A stretch of 64,000 nt of DNA from Haloarcula laminariae (GCF_025457605.1 NZ_JAMZFY010000002.1:372001-436000), one strand, 5' to 3'; shown: positions 51,690 to 60,489, counted from the stretch's first letter. Program-made: numbers and translations. The notes: generated by a model from the letters alone, not told the origin.

Positions 51690-51713
51690 GCCGGGGCGTA
51701 GGCGCTCGCGGGA

Positions 51714-52115
51714 TTACTCGGTTTCGTCTTCGGCGTCGTCGCCGTCCGTCTCCGCCGGTGCCCCGGCGTCGTCCAGCATCTCCTTTGTCAGTTCGCGGGC
51801 CTCCTCCAGCACCGCGGCGTCGTCGTCGCTCATCGACCGGTCGCGGTGGCTGTCGGCGCCCGGCGGCAGGTCGTCGGCGTGGTCGTGGTCCGCCACGCCG
51901 CTCTCCTCGAACACCTGCGGGAACTCCCGCTCGTCGGCGTGGTCGACCACCCGCTCGGCCAACTCCATCTCGCCGAGCTGGCCCCACTCGGTGACGTGGT
52001 CGTCCAGCCACGTCTCGTGGTCGCCGCCGCCGGTCAGCGCGGTGAACGCGAGGTGGTTCGCGAGGTGCGTGGCGTCGGCCTGTGGGTCGTCACAGACCGG
52101 GCAGGCGTATCCCAT
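51714..52115 (-). CDS. DUF5810 family zinc-finger protein
   Basis: 133 residues. The N-terminal element GYACPVCDDPQADATHLANHLAFTAL is a C2H2-like zinc finger (Cys-x2-Cys ... His-x3-His). The rest is acidic and rich in Asp/Glu/His. It is upstream of DUF5809 on the same strand. Role unknown; the zinc finger suggests nucleic-acid or protein binding. Confidence 0.82.
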   Translation of the reverse strand: MGYACPVCDDPQADATHLANHLAFTALTGGGDHETWLDDHVTEWGQLGEMELAERVVDHADEREFPQVFEESGVADHDHADDLPPGADSHRDRSMSDDDAAVLEEARELTKEMLDDAGAPAETDGDDAEDETE

Positions 52116-52147
52116 GCTACCGGACCCCAGGCGCCCGAGCCGTATAA

Positions 52148-52648
52148 TCAGGTCGAATTCGATAGCAGCCGGACCATCACCAGGGCGTCCTCGCCGTTGC
52201 TGTAGTAGTTCGGGATGGTCCGGCGGTGTTCGAAGCCGAACTGGCGATAGAGGCGGAGCGCGCCCTCGTTGTCGGCCCGCACTTCCAGCTTGACTGACGC
52301 CACGCCGACCGACGAGAGCAGTTCGAGCGCCCGCCGCAGGAGCGCCGTCGCCACGCCCTCGCGCCGACAGTCGTCACGGACAGCCAGGTCCTTGACGTGG
52401 CCCAGCGGCGTCCCGTGGTTCGGCACCGTGTCGGCGATGACGTAGCCGGCGACCCGAGCGTCGTCGGCGTCGGTCTCGGCGACGAGAAAGCCCGCCTCCC
52501 CCAGATAGCTCTCCAGCGCCGAGAACGGCCAGGGCTGTGGAAACACCGACTGCTCGATGCGGTGTACCCCCAGCAGGTCCGCCCGTTCGGCCGTGCGAAT
52601 CCGGATGTCGGAGGGGGTCTCGGGCCCGTCCGACGACACCGTCGTCAC
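52148..52648 (-). CDS. rimI: RimI-like ribosomal-protein N-acetyltransferase
   Basis: 166 residues from GTG 52648. It carries IEQSVFPQPWPFSALESYL near 33 and the acetyl-CoA loop RDDCRREGVATALLRRAL near 95, followed by LEVRADNEGALRLYRQFGF near 125, all typical of RimI/N-terminal acetyltransferases. Start choice is uncertain: ATG 52675 is in frame, but a TATA-like ACACATATG at 52670-52678 suits GTG 52648 as a leaderless start. Confidence 0.85.
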   Translation of the reverse strand: MTTVSSDGPETPSDIRIRTAERADLLGVHRIEQSVFPQPWPFSALESYLGEAGFLVAETDADDARVAGYVIADTVPNHGTPLGHVKDLAVRDDCRREGVATALLRRALELLSSVGVASVKLEVRADNEGALRLYRQFGFEHRRTIPNYYSNGEDALVMVRLLSNST

Positions 52649-52753
52649 GAGCGGTGGTATGTGTCGCCGGCACATATGTGTTATCGCCGTGGGGCGATAC
52701 GACCCGGCCAATCGGCCGGAACCTTCTTTACTACCACTGTCGAAAGTCCGGGC

Positions 52754-52770
52754 GCACCCGTTTTGGGTGC
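52754..52770. other. Six-base-pair hairpin in an intergenic region
   Basis: GCACCC and GGGTGC surround a GTTTT loop. The hairpin lies downstream of the minus-strand aminopeptidase stop (52863) and upstream of the rimI promoter. No T-run follows on the minus strand, so it is not a clear terminator. Confidence 0.35.
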
Positions 52771-52862
52771 CACCACCCCCCACCCCCACCCCTTTCGCGG
52801 ACCGTTCGAGTTACCACCTGAGCCACAGCGTCGCCCGTCGCACGGACGGCCCACGCCGCCGC

Positions 52863-53945
52863 TCACTCCCAGACGAACCGCCCGTCTTCCTGTACCGTCT
52901 CGCCGTCGACCTCCAGCAGCGACCCCTCCCCCATCGTCGTGATGAGGTCCTCGTGGACCGCGCTGTCGTTGCCCGCCTCGCCCGCCGGCAGGCAGGCGTC
53001 GTAGGCCCGGCCCAGCGCGAGGTGGACGGTCCCGCCCATCTTCTCGTCGAAGAGGATGTTGTCGGTGACGCGGTCGACGCCGCGGTTCATCCCGATGCCG
53101 AGTTCGCCCAGCCGGCGCGAGCCGCCGTCGGTCTCCAGGACCTCCTCGACGACGTCGGCGCCCTGCTCGGCCTCGAAGTCGACCACGACGCCGTCCTTGA
53201 AGGTCAGCTTCACGTCCCGGACCCGGCGGCCCTGTATCGTCATCGGCACGTCGAAGGTGACGACGCCGGCGGTGTCGGCGGGCGCGGTGAAGACCTCCCC
53301 CGACGGGAGGTTATGCGAGTCGTAGGCGACGCTGGCCGCGGAGTTGACCGCGGTTCGTCCGCCGATATCGAGCGTGAGGTCCGTCCCCGCCGAGCGGATG
53401 CGGACCGTCTCGCCCGCGTCGAGGATGTCCTTCAGTCGGGCTTGCTCGTCGGCCAGCGCTTCCCAGTCGCGCAGGGTCGCGTCGTAGACGAACTCCTGAT
53501 ACGCCTCGTAGGACATCCCGGCCTGCTGAGCCATCGCCCGCGTCGGATGTTGCGTGGAGACCCAGTCGGTGTCGAGGCGGGCCTCCCGGATGTCCTGTCG
53601 GGCCTTCGAGTGGGCCCGGCGAACGTCGCCGGGCACGTCGGCGCTCCCGGCGGTGTTGTTCGACCCCTTCAGAATCAGAACGCTGTCGGCGCGTTCGTAC
53701 AGCGCCAGTTCGTAGGCCGGGTCGCGCTCGAACTCGCCGTCGTGAGCGGTGAGGTAGGCCCGCTGGAGCTCCGGCGAGCGGTACGTCGACAGCAGGTTCG
53801 CGTCTTTCTCGCCCAGTTGCTCGGCCACGGCGACGCCCAGCTCGTGGGCGCCCTCGCCGACCTCGACGACGACGTCGTCGCCGGCCTCGATGCGGGCGCT
53901 CCACTCGACGAGCGTGCTGGCGTGGTCGCGTACGCGGTCGTCCAT
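52863..53945 (-). CDS. M29-like (thermophilic-type) aminopeptidase, long form
   Basis: 360 residues. Family motifs are SSxxx-type SAASVAYDSHNLPSGEVFTAP near 204-224, RLGELGIGMNRG near 281, FDEKMGGTVHLALG near 300 and HEDLITTM near 330, providing Glu/His metal ligands. It releases N-terminal residues from peptides in the cytoplasm. It is longer at the N-terminus than the paralogue at 26027, and closer to classic M29 enzymes. Confidence 0.9.
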   Translation of the reverse strand: MDDRVRDHASTLVEWSARIEAGDDVVVEVGEGAHELGVAVAEQLGEKDANLLSTYRSPELQRAYLTAHDGEFERDPAYELALYERADSVLILKGSNNTAGSADVPGDVRRAHSKARQDIREARLDTDWVSTQHPTRAMAQQAGMSYEAYQEFVYDATLRDWEALADEQARLKDILDAGETVRIRSAGTDLTLDIGGRTAVNSAASVAYDSHNLPSGEVFTAPADTAGVVTFDVPMTIQGRRVRDVKLTFKDGVVVDFEAEQGADVVEEVLETDGGSRRLGELGIGMNRGVDRVTDNILFDEKMGGTVHLALGRAYDACLPAGEAGNDSAVHEDLITTMGEGSLLEVDGETVQEDGRFVWE

Positions 53946-53988
53946 GTGGGACCGAGCGGTCGCGGGCCCGAAAGCGTACCGCTCCGAT

Positions 53989-54606
53989 TTACGCTTCGAT
54001 GTCGACCGGGGTGGTCCCGAACGCGCCCTCGTCCGCCTCGGGGTCGTACTCCTCGATGGCCGTCCGGACGAGTTCGAAGACGCCGCCCTGGCTCCACCGG
54101 GCGGTGTTCAGGTGGAGGTCGTACAGCTCCAGGTCATCCACGTCTATCTCGTAGTACGACTCGTAGCGCCCGGCCTCGCCGACCTCGCGGACGCCCATCT
54201 CGGCGGCGGTCTCCTCGCGGTCCCTGATGCGGTCCATCCGCACGTCTTCGGGGGCGTCGAGGTAGATACGCAGGTCCGCGCGGTCGCCGGCCAGCCAGCC
54301 GGCCAGGCGCGATTCGAGGATGAAGGGTTTGTTCGCCGTCCCCCACTGCTCGGCGATGCTCCGGAGCCGCTGGTCCAGGGCCCGGTCTATCTCGTCGGAC
54401 TCCTGTGCTTCCGCGCTCAGCTGGGTGATAGTCATGTCCCGCTCCTCGGCGATGTCCCGGAAGATGTCGCCGCCGGCGACGTACGGGCAGTCCATCGCCT
54501 CTGCGAGGCGGGTACACAGCGTCGACGCGCCACAGCCGGGCGGGCCCGACACGGTGATGAACAGGTTCGTGTCTATCAGCGGTGTCCCGTAGCCTTGTTC
54601 GCTCAT
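53989..54606 (-). CDS. Cytidylate-kinase-like protein with a P-loop lacking lysine
   Basis: 205 residues. The fold and motifs match archaeal cytidylate kinase (GGDIFRDIAEERDM near 45, FILESRLAGWLAGDRADLRIYLDAP near 97, SYYEIDVDDLELYDLHLNTARW near 150). The Walker A is GPPGCGAST, with Ala in place of the invariant Lys. This Lys binds nucleotide phosphates, so kinase activity is doubtful or uses another residue. A similar paralogue occurs in other haloarchaea to my memory; the true cmk would be elsewhere. ATG 54606 chosen. Confidence 0.82.
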   Translation of the reverse strand: MSEQGYGTPLIDTNLFITVSGPPGCGASTLCTRLAEAMDCPYVAGGDIFRDIAEERDMTITQLSAEAQESDEIDRALDQRLRSIAEQWGTANKPFILESRLAGWLAGDRADLRIYLDAPEDVRMDRIRDREETAAEMGVREVGEAGRYESYYEIDVDDLELYDLHLNTARWSQGGVFELVRTAIEEYDPEADEGAFGTTPVDIEA

Positions 54607-54694
54607 GGGCGCTCCATCGACGTGTACAGTGAAAGAAGACGCGGTTTCGGAGCCGAATCGCAACCCCTACCTGCCCGGTCGCTGAGTCCCCGGT

Positions 54695-55594
54695 ATGGAA
54701 CTCGGCGTCATCGGACTCGGACGGATGGGGCGTATCGTCGTCGACCGCGCGCTCGGGGCGGGACACGACGTGGTCGTCTTCGATATCGACGAACAATCCG
54801 TGGCGGACGCGGCCGACGCCGGCGCGCGCCCGGCCGACTCTATCCCGGACCTCGCCGAGTCGCTGTCGGGCGACAAGCGCATCTGGCTGATGGTGCCGGC
54901 GGGCGACCCCGTCGACGCGGCGCTGGACGAGCTCGACCCCTACGTCGACCGCAACGACATCGTCGTCGACGGCGGCAACTCCCACTTCGAGGACTCGATT
55001 CGGCGGGCGGCGAAGACCGAGGCGGCGTATCTCGACTGTGGCACCTCCGGCGGCCCCGCCGGCGCGGAACTGGGCTTCTCGCTGATGGTCGGCGGCAAGC
55101 AGTGGGCTTACGACGAGCTCGTTCCCGTCTTCGACGCCGTCGCCACCGGACCGGACGGCCACGACCGCATGGGGCCGTCCGGGTCGGGCCACTACGTGAA
55201 GATGGTCCACAACGGCGTCGAGTACGCGCTGATGCAGACCTACGGCGAGGGGTTCGAACTGCTGGCCAACGGCCGCTACGACCTCGACCTCGAAGCGGTC
55301 GCGAACACCTGGAACAACGGCGCGGTCATCCGCTCGTGGCTGCTGGAGCTGTGCGAGGAGGCGTTCCGCGAGGAGGGCAACGACCTCGGCGACGTGGCCG
55401 ACCGCGTCGAGGGCGGTTCGACGGGCACCTGGACCGTCCAGGAGGCGCTCGAACAGGAGGTTCCGGTGCCGCTCATCTACCAGGCGCTGGGCGAGCGCTT
55501 CGGCTCGCGGGCCGACGACGGCCGCTTCTCCCGCCGGCTGGCCAGCCGGCTTCGGTACGGGTTCGGGCGCCACGAGGTCCCGCGTCGGGAGTGA
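54695..55594 (+). CDS. gnd: 6-phosphogluconate dehydrogenase, decarboxylating (short, NAD-type)
   Basis: 299 residues. It oxidises and decarboxylates 6-phosphogluconate to ribulose-5-phosphate. The cofactor motif is IGLGRMGRIV at the N-terminus, VVDGGNSHFEDSIRR near 90 and GTSGGPAGAELGFSLMVGG near 115. KMVHNGVEYALMQ near 168 carries the catalytic Lys. The short form without the C-terminal extension is typical of the GndA-type enzyme. It supports an oxidative pentose-phosphate route in this organism. Confidence 0.93.
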   Translation: MELGVIGLGRMGRIVVDRALGAGHDVVVFDIDEQSVADAADAGARPADSIPDLAESLSGDKRIWLMVPAGDPVDAALDELDPYVDRNDIVVDGGNSHFEDSIRRAAKTEAAYLDCGTSGGPAGAELGFSLMVGGKQWAYDELVPVFDAVATGPDGHDRMGPSGSGHYVKMVHNGVEYALMQTYGEGFELLANGRYDLDLEAVANTWNNGAVIRSWLLELCEEAFREEGNDLGDVADRVEGGSTGTWTVQEALEQEVPVPLIYQALGERFGSRADDGRFSRRLASRLRYGFGRHEVPRRE

Positions 55595-55700
55595 GCACTC
55601 CGGATGCGGTTGTGAACGCCGACGGTCGCCCGGCGCAAGTGGCACAGACGCCGGACCCACACCGGTCTCGGGACAGTGTGGCGACCGAAAAAACAACAGC

Positions 55701-55710
55701 TAATTAAATC
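55701..55710 (+). promoter_or_regulatory. TATA box of the ferredoxin gene
   Basis: TAATTAAATC lies 26 bases before ATG 55731, so the mRNA is leaderless. Confidence 0.6.
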
Positions 55711-55730
55711 AGTACTCCAAAGCCACCGGT

Positions 55731-56312
55731 ATGGTATCATTCGTAGGCGTCCTTTCCGGGCTCTCGCTTACCCTCATCGTCGTAGCCCTACACTACGCGA
55801 AGGGGACCGGCTGGGAGGCTTCGGAGGACATCTCGCAGGAGGTCCTCGAACAGCGCGCCGCGACGGTGCCGGAGACCGACTTCCCGGAGCCGTACAACCG
55901 TTCCATCGGCGGCGGCGGCGCGGCGGCCATCCCGGCCGGCGAGGCCGAGGGCGAACTCGGCGAGGCCGAGGAAGCGGAGGAAGACGCCGGCTTCGACCCG
56001 GACGACATCGCCGAGGACGAGGTCGAGTACTACGAAATCGAGTTCGCGAAGGAGGGCGAGACCATCGAGGTCGCCAGCAACGAGAACCTGCTGGAGGCCG
56101 GCGAGGACGAGGGCTGGGACCTCCCCTACGCCTGCCGCGAGGGCCAGTGTATCTCCTGTGCCGGGCAGATATCCGACGGGCCGGCGGAGGAGTACGTCCG
56201 CCACAGCAACAACGACTCCCTGATGGACGACGACATGGAGGAGGGCTACTGCCTGACCTGTGTGGCCTACCCCACCCAGGAGTTCACGCTCGAAACCAGC
56301 GAGTCGCCGTAA
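55731..56312 (+). CDS. [2Fe-2S] ferredoxin with N-terminal membrane helix
   Basis: 193 residues. A hydrophobic helix (VSFVGVLSGLSLTLIVVALHYA, about 2-23) would anchor it to the membrane. An acidic linker follows (about 60-95), then the plant-type ferredoxin domain. Cluster ligands are in CREGQCISC near 135 and CLTC near 174. The soluble haloarchaeal ferredoxin lacks such a helix, so this is a membrane-bound relative that probably passes electrons to or from a membrane enzyme. Confidence 0.9.
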   Translation: MVSFVGVLSGLSLTLIVVALHYAKGTGWEASEDISQEVLEQRAATVPETDFPEPYNRSIGGGGAAAIPAGEAEGELGEAEEAEEDAGFDPDDIAEDEVEYYEIEFAKEGETIEVASNENLLEAGEDEGWDLPYACREGQCISCAGQISDGPAEEYVRHSNNDSLMDDDMEEGYCLTCVAYPTQEFTLETSESP

Positions 56313-56504
56313 CTGCGGGCCGCTCTTGGGGGACTGCAGCGACAGTCTACCCGGCGGCTTCGCCGAAGCGATACCCGGATAGCCGGCGTTCGCGCGACTT
56401 TGCCACAATCTGCCGGAGGATACTGACACCGAATAGCGACTGCGCTGTGCCAGCGCCCGGGCGGTGTACAAGAGTGTGCATCAGCAAGTTCATACTGTAT
56501 TAAT

Positions 56505-56526
56505 TGTTTTTGAAAAACATATATTA
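56505..56526 (+). promoter_or_regulatory. Dyad and TATA box before the DUF7344 gene
   Basis: TGTTTTT (56505-56511), G, AAAAACA (56513-56519) form a perfect 7-bp inverted repeat that touches the TATA-like ATATATTA (56519-56526). The site would suit an autoregulatory DNA-binding protein encoded at 56559. Confidence 0.5.
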
Positions 56527-56558
56527 GGGGTGTCAGCGAAGGGAGAAACAACGAGTAC

Positions 56559-56957
56559 ATGACCGCTCCAGAGAACCAAGCGGCCTGGTTAGACTGTTTC
56601 GCCGGCGAGCCCGACATCGACTATCCGCCCCCCGACGACCTGTTCAGGGCGCTGGCCAACCGCAAGCGCCGACGGCTGCTGGCGGCGCTCCCGGCCGAAT
56701 CGACGACAACGCTCGACGAACTCACGGACATCATCCTCGGCTGGTACGACGCCGGCGACGGTCCCGCCGACGCCGACGAGCGGGCGAAAGTCAGAATCGA
56801 ACTCGTCCACGCGCATCTCCCGCTGCTCGCCGACGCCGGGCTGGTCACCCGCGAGGACGGGGGGATAACGCGTCCCGCGTATTCGGAACCGGTCGAGAAA
56901 CTGGTGGCGTTCGCCGACGAGTACGACGCGGTGGTGGAACCCGAGTCCCGTTGTTGA
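56559..56957 (+). CDS. DUF7344 winged-helix DNA-binding protein
   Basis: 132 residues. The core is a winged helix: PDDLFRALANRKRRRLLAALPAE near 28, LDELTDIIL near 55 and KVRIELVHAHLPLLADAGLVTRED near 80. DUF7344 proteins are common haloarchaeal regulators. ATATATTA at 56519-56526 is the TATA box. Function and targets unknown. Confidence 0.82.
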   Translation: MTAPENQAAWLDCFAGEPDIDYPPPDDLFRALANRKRRRLLAALPAESTTTLDELTDIILGWYDAGDGPADADERAKVRIELVHAHLPLLADAGLVTREDGGITRPAYSEPVEKLVAFADEYDAVVEPESRC

Positions 56958-57044
56958 GCTTCGGGCGGACCCAGCCGGTTGTGTCGAACTCCCACACCGT
57001 TGGCCTGCCGAACGACTTATACCGGCGTCGGATAATCACGGGAT

Positions 57045-57494
57045 ATGCCCCAGCGAATATCACAGTCGGCCGACCCGGTCGCGGCGGCGGGCGAGCGGGC
57101 GCTCGTCGTCGGTGGCGACCGGCCAATCCGCATCTCGGCGGGCCACCGGCTCATGCACCACGACGGGAAGTGCTCGCGCCCGCACGGCCACAACTACGAG
57201 GTCACCGTTCGTGTGACGGGCGAACTCACCGACGAGGGGTGGGTCGTCGACAAGGGCGACGTGACGACCGTCATCGACGAGTGGGACCACCGGTTCCTGG
57301 TCGAACGGGGTGACCCGCTGGTCGAGGCCTTCGAGGCGAGCGGCGACGGCGACGCCCTGGTGGTGCTCGACCACCCGCCGACGGCGGAGGTGATGGCCGC
57401 CATCCTCGAAGAGCGGCTGACGGCCCGGCTCCCCGACACTGTCTCCGATGTGCGCGTGACGGTGCGGGAGACGAGCGAGCTCTGTACCCGCTGA
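57045..57494 (+). CDS. queD: 6-pyruvoyltetrahydropterin / 6-carboxytetrahydropterin synthase
   Basis: 149 residues. Zinc and catalytic residues are in ISAGHRLMHHDGKCSRPHGHNYEV near 26-50, and the C-terminal TVRETSE supplies the last Glu. In archaea this enzyme makes 6-carboxytetrahydropterin for preQ0 and then archaeosine in tRNA. A TTATACC box at 57018-57024 gives a leaderless start. The stop overlaps the queE ATG by one base. First gene of queD-queE-queC. Confidence 0.9.
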   Translation: MPQRISQSADPVAAAGERALVVGGDRPIRISAGHRLMHHDGKCSRPHGHNYEVTVRVTGELTDEGWVVDKGDVTTVIDEWDHRFLVERGDPLVEAFEASGDGDALVVLDHPPTAEVMAAILEERLTARLPDTVSDVRVTVRETSELCTR

Positions 57495-58279
57495 TGCCGG
57501 TCGCCAGCGACACCGACGGGCTGGACGGAACCGCCGACCGGGACAGCGAGTCGGCCGACGGGGACCTCCCCGTCAACGAGCTGTTCTGCTCGCTGCAGGG
57601 CGAGGGGCGGCTGTCGGGCGTCCCGAGCGTCTTCGTCCGCACGAGCGGCTGTAACCTCCGCTGTTGGTTCTGTGACTCCTATCACACCTCCTGGGAACCG
57701 ACCGGCGAGTGGTACGGCGTCGCGGACCTCGTCGCCGCGGTCGGCGAGTACGACGCCGACCACGTCGTCCTGACCGGGGGCGAACCGCTGGTCCACGAGT
57801 CGAGCGTCGACCTGCTGGAGGAACTGGCCGCCCGGGGCTACCACACCACCGTCGAGACCAACGGGACCATCTATCGGGACGCCCCCATCGACCTGGCGAG
57901 CGTGAGCCCGAAACTCGACTCCAGCACGCCGACGCCCGACCGCGACCCGAAAGGCGACGGCGAGTGGGCCGACCGCCACGCGGACCGGCGGCTGGACGTG
58001 GAGACGCTCGCGAGGTTCGTCGAGGCGTACGACACGCAACTGAAGTTCGTCGTCACCGGGCCTGAGGACATGGCCGAAATCGAGGGGCTGGTCGGTCGCG
58101 TCCGTCGCGCGGCCGACGTGCCGGTGCCTGACAGCGCCGTCCTGCTGATGCCCGAAGGGCGGACCCGCGAGCAACTGGACGAGACCCGCCGCGTCGTCGC
58201 TGACCTGGCCCTGGAGCACGGCTACCGGTACACGCCGCGGCTCCACGTGGACCTCTGGAACGACGCGCCGGGCACCTGA
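57494..58279 (+). CDS. queE: 7-carboxy-7-deazaguanine synthase
   Basis: 261 residues. A radical-SAM enzyme that contracts the pterin ring to CDG. The cluster motif is SGCNLRCWFCDSYHTSW near 52-68 (C-x3-C-x2-C), and LTGGEPLVHES near 93. An insertion with TPTPDRDPKG near 140-160 is seen in haloarchaeal members. It lies between queD and queC. Confidence 0.92.
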   Translation: MPVASDTDGLDGTADRDSESADGDLPVNELFCSLQGEGRLSGVPSVFVRTSGCNLRCWFCDSYHTSWEPTGEWYGVADLVAAVGEYDADHVVLTGGEPLVHESSVDLLEELAARGYHTTVETNGTIYRDAPIDLASVSPKLDSSTPTPDRDPKGDGEWADRHADRRLDVETLARFVEAYDTQLKFVVTGPEDMAEIEGLVGRVRRAADVPVPDSAVLLMPEGRTREQLDETRRVVADLALEHGYRYTPRLHVDLWNDAPGT

Positions 58280-58300
58280 CTACCCTTTGCTACCGCTACG

Positions 58301-58996
58301 ATGACAACCAACGACACCCGCGCTGTCGTGCTCGCCTCGGGCGGCATGGACAGCGCCACGGCGGCGTACGAGGCACAGGCACGCGGCTACGAGGAGCTGT
58401 ATCTCCTGCATACGAGCTACGGCCAGAACACCGAACAGCGCGAGTTCGAGTGCGCCCGCGCCCTGGCCGACCACGTCGACGCGGCCGACTTCTGTCACGT
58501 CGAGACGAGCCACCTCCAGCGGATAGGGGGGTCGTCGCTCACCGACGACGGGATGGACGTCGCCGAGGCCGACACCGACAGCGACGAGATACCCAGCTCC
58601 TACGTCCCCTTCCGGAACGCGAACCTGCTGTCGATGGCGGTGTCCTACGCCGAGGCCAGCGACTGCGGCGCGGTCTTCATCGGCGCCCACAGCGAGGACT
58701 TCTCGGGCTATCCCGACTGCCGACCCGCCTTCTTCGAGGCCTTCCAGCAGGTCGTCGACGTGGGGACGAAACCGGAGACGGACATCGAACTGGTCGCGCC
58801 CTTCGTCGAGTGGTCCAAGACCGACATCGCCGAGCGGGGCCTGGAACTGGGTGTCCCCTACGCCGACACGTGGAGCTGCTACCGCAGCGACGAGCCCGCG
58901 TGTGGCACCTGCGATGCCTGCGCGTTCCGGCTGCAGGCGTTCCAGGCGCTCGGGGAGCGCGACCCCATCGAGTACGAGCGGCGGCCGGACTACTGA
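58301..58996 (+). CDS. queC: 7-cyano-7-deazaguanine (preQ0) synthase
   Basis: 231 residues. It converts CDG to preQ0 with ATP and ammonia. The PP-loop is [12 protein letters not shown] near residue 10, and the zinc knuckle is [18 protein letters not shown] near 193. preQ0 is inserted into tRNA by TgtA and converted to archaeosine elsewhere. The stop overlaps the convergent mgsA by seven bases. Confidence 0.93.
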   Translation: MTTNDTRAVVLASGGMDSATAAYEAQARGYEELYLLHTSYGQNTEQREFECARALADHVDAADFCHVETSHLQRIGGSSLTDDGMDVAEADTDSDEIPSSYVPFRNANLLSMAVSYAEASDCGAVFIGAHSEDFSGYPDCRPAFFEAFQQVVDVGTKPETDIELVAPFVEWSKTDIAERGLELGVPYADTWSCYRSDEPACGTCDACAFRLQAFQALGERDPIEYERRPDY

Positions 58997-59373
58997 ACGC
59001 CGTCGTCGCGGGCGAGTCCCTCGATGATGTACTCGCCCGCGGACCGGCAGGTGGCCAGGGGAACGTCGTGGACGTCACAGATACGCACCAGGGCGCCGAT
59101 GTCGGGCTCGTGTGGCTGGGCCGTCATCGGGTCCTGGAGGAAGACGACGCCGTCTACCTCCCCCTCGACGACCTCCGCACCGATCTGGGTGTCCCCGCCG
59201 ATGGGGCCGCTCTCCTTGCGTTCGATGTCCAGGCCCGTCTCGGTCGCGATGCGCTGGCCTGTCGTCCCCGTCGCGACCAGGTCGAACGTCGCGAGCACGT
59301 CCTCGTACTCCTCGACGAGGTCTATCATCGTCGGCTTCTCGTCGTCGTGGGCGATGAGCGCGACTCGTGTCAC
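58990..59373 (-). CDS. mgsA: Methylglyoxal synthase
   Basis: 127 residues. It turns dihydroxyacetone phosphate into methylglyoxal and phosphate, a bypass when phosphate is short. [14 protein letters not shown] near residue 7, [10 protein letters not shown] near 35, [12 protein letters not shown] near 55 and [12 protein letters not shown] near 80 match the family well. It is rare in archaea outside haloarchaea. Its start is 5' to a HalOD1 gene on the same strand. Confidence 0.93.
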   Translation of the reverse strand: MTRVALIAHDDEKPTMIDLVEEYEDVLATFDLVATGTTGQRIATETGLDIERKESGPIGGDTQIGAEVVEGEVDGVVFLQDPMTAQPHEPDIGALVRICDVHDVPLATCRSAGEYIIEGLARDDGVQ

Positions 59374-59412
59374 GTTTGACGGGTCACCGCGTGGCGATAT
59401 AGGCGTGCTGGA

Positions 59413-59679
59413 TTATGCCACCGTCACGTCGCCGCCAGCGGTCACGGTGACCTCCCTGCCCTCGATGTCGAAGGTAACGGTGTCGTCGTCGCCGTCGCCG
59501 ACGACCGCTCGCAGCTTCGCCGCGTCGACGTACGACCCGATGTAGTCGATGTCGTCCTCCGTGAGGTCGGTCGCGTCGAACAGCGCCTCGGTGATGACGG
59601 CCTCGGCCGGCTCGGGGCTGACCCACTCGTCGCTGTCGTGACCCCGTATCATGTACACTGTCCCGTTCTCCGAGTTCAT
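59413..59679 (-). CDS. HalOD1 output-domain protein
   Basis: 88 residues from ATG 59679. The pattern VITEALFDATDLTEDDIDYIGSYVDAAKLRAVV and VTFDIEGREVTVTAGGDVTV fits the HalOD1 domain, a small haloarchaeal domain found alone or on response regulators. It may act as a signal output module. It is 39 bases upstream of mgsA on the same strand and possibly co-transcribed. Confidence 0.75.
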   Translation of the reverse strand: MNSENGTVYMIRGHDSDEWVSPEPAEAVITEALFDATDLTEDDIDYIGSYVDAAKLRAVVGDGDDDTVTFDIEGREVTVTAGGDVTVA

Positions 59680-59795
59680 GTACTGGACTACACACCACAC
59701 TCACATAATTGGAGACGAGCGGATTCACAGCGTGAAACAGCCCGTGAGGGGCGCGGCGGCTGGTGACCCCCGCTCCGACGACAACCTCTCTCCGG

Positions 59796-60458
59796 TCAGT
59801 GCTGGCGCGAGCCGATGGAGGGACGGGCGGGCGCGGCGAGCGTGTTCGCGACGAGCGTCTGTGTGCCCCGCCGGAGTCGCTCGGAGGCGGCCTGGCTGGA
59901 GATGTCAAGCTGCGCGGCGAGGTCCGACAGCGAGGCGTTGCGCGGGACGGTGTAGTAGCCCCGTTCCAGCGCGAGCAACAGGACCTCCCGCTGTGGGTCG
60001 GTCACGCCGAACTGCGTCGACGCCTCGTCCTCGTCCTCGCGCATCCGCTTTACTTCCACGTCGAAGCCGTCGGCGACGAGGTCCTCGCGGAACGTGAGCA
60101 GGGAGCTCCGGTCGGGGAACCGGGCCTGGACGACCCACTCGCCGTCGACCAGGTCCGCCCGGACCAACATCCCGTCGGCCGTGAGGAGACCGCGGCTCAT
60201 GGCGTCCAGCGGCTCGTCGGCCGTCGTGATAACGTACCAGTGACCCTCTGCTTCCGGCCCCAGATGCGACGTCGGGCCGGCGGTGTCGTCGCCGGCCAGC
60301 GCCGCGTCGACGGTGTCGCGGTCGGCCACATCGACCCAGACCGACGCCCGGCAGCCGCCGTCGATGCGGTGGAGGCGCTGTATCGAGACGGCGCCGTCGG
60401 GTAGTCGACCCGCGGCCGCTCGAAGGAACCCTGTCTCTATGTGAAATGTGACTATCAC
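59796..60458 (-). CDS. HTH-10 (bacterio-opsin-activator-type) regulator
   Basis: 220 residues. Residues about 1-150 form the Bat-type ligand domain (DGAVSIQRLHRIDGG... FREDLVADGFDVEVKRM) and the C-terminal HTH-10 reads FGVTDPQREVLLLALERGYY near 150 and LSDLAAQLDISSQAASERLRRG near 176. It lacks PAS and GAF domains, unlike the regulator at 512. TTTTATATAAG on the minus strand (60479-60489) predicts a leaderless start at 60458. Confidence 0.9.
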   Translation of the reverse strand: MIVTFHIETGFLRAAAGRLPDGAVSIQRLHRIDGGCRASVWVDVADRDTVDAALAGDDTAGPTSHLGPEAEGHWYVITTADEPLDAMSRGLLTADGMLVRADLVDGEWVVQARFPDRSSLLTFREDLVADGFDVEVKRMREDEDEASTQFGVTDPQREVLLLALERGYYTVPRNASLSDLAAQLDISSQAASERLRRGTQTLVANTLAAPARPSIGSRQH

Positions 60459-60478
60459 GTAACAGATTGCGACTGCGA

Positions 60479-60489
60479 CTTATATAAAA
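60479..60489 (-). promoter_or_regulatory. TATA box of the HTH-10 gene
   Basis: TTTTATATAAG on the minus strand is centred 26 bases before ATG 60458. Confidence 0.6.

Noticed and set aside
56313-56490. Possible small gene between ferredoxin and DUF7344
   Set aside because: No frame has a plausible start with coding-like composition; only promoter elements near the end are convincing.
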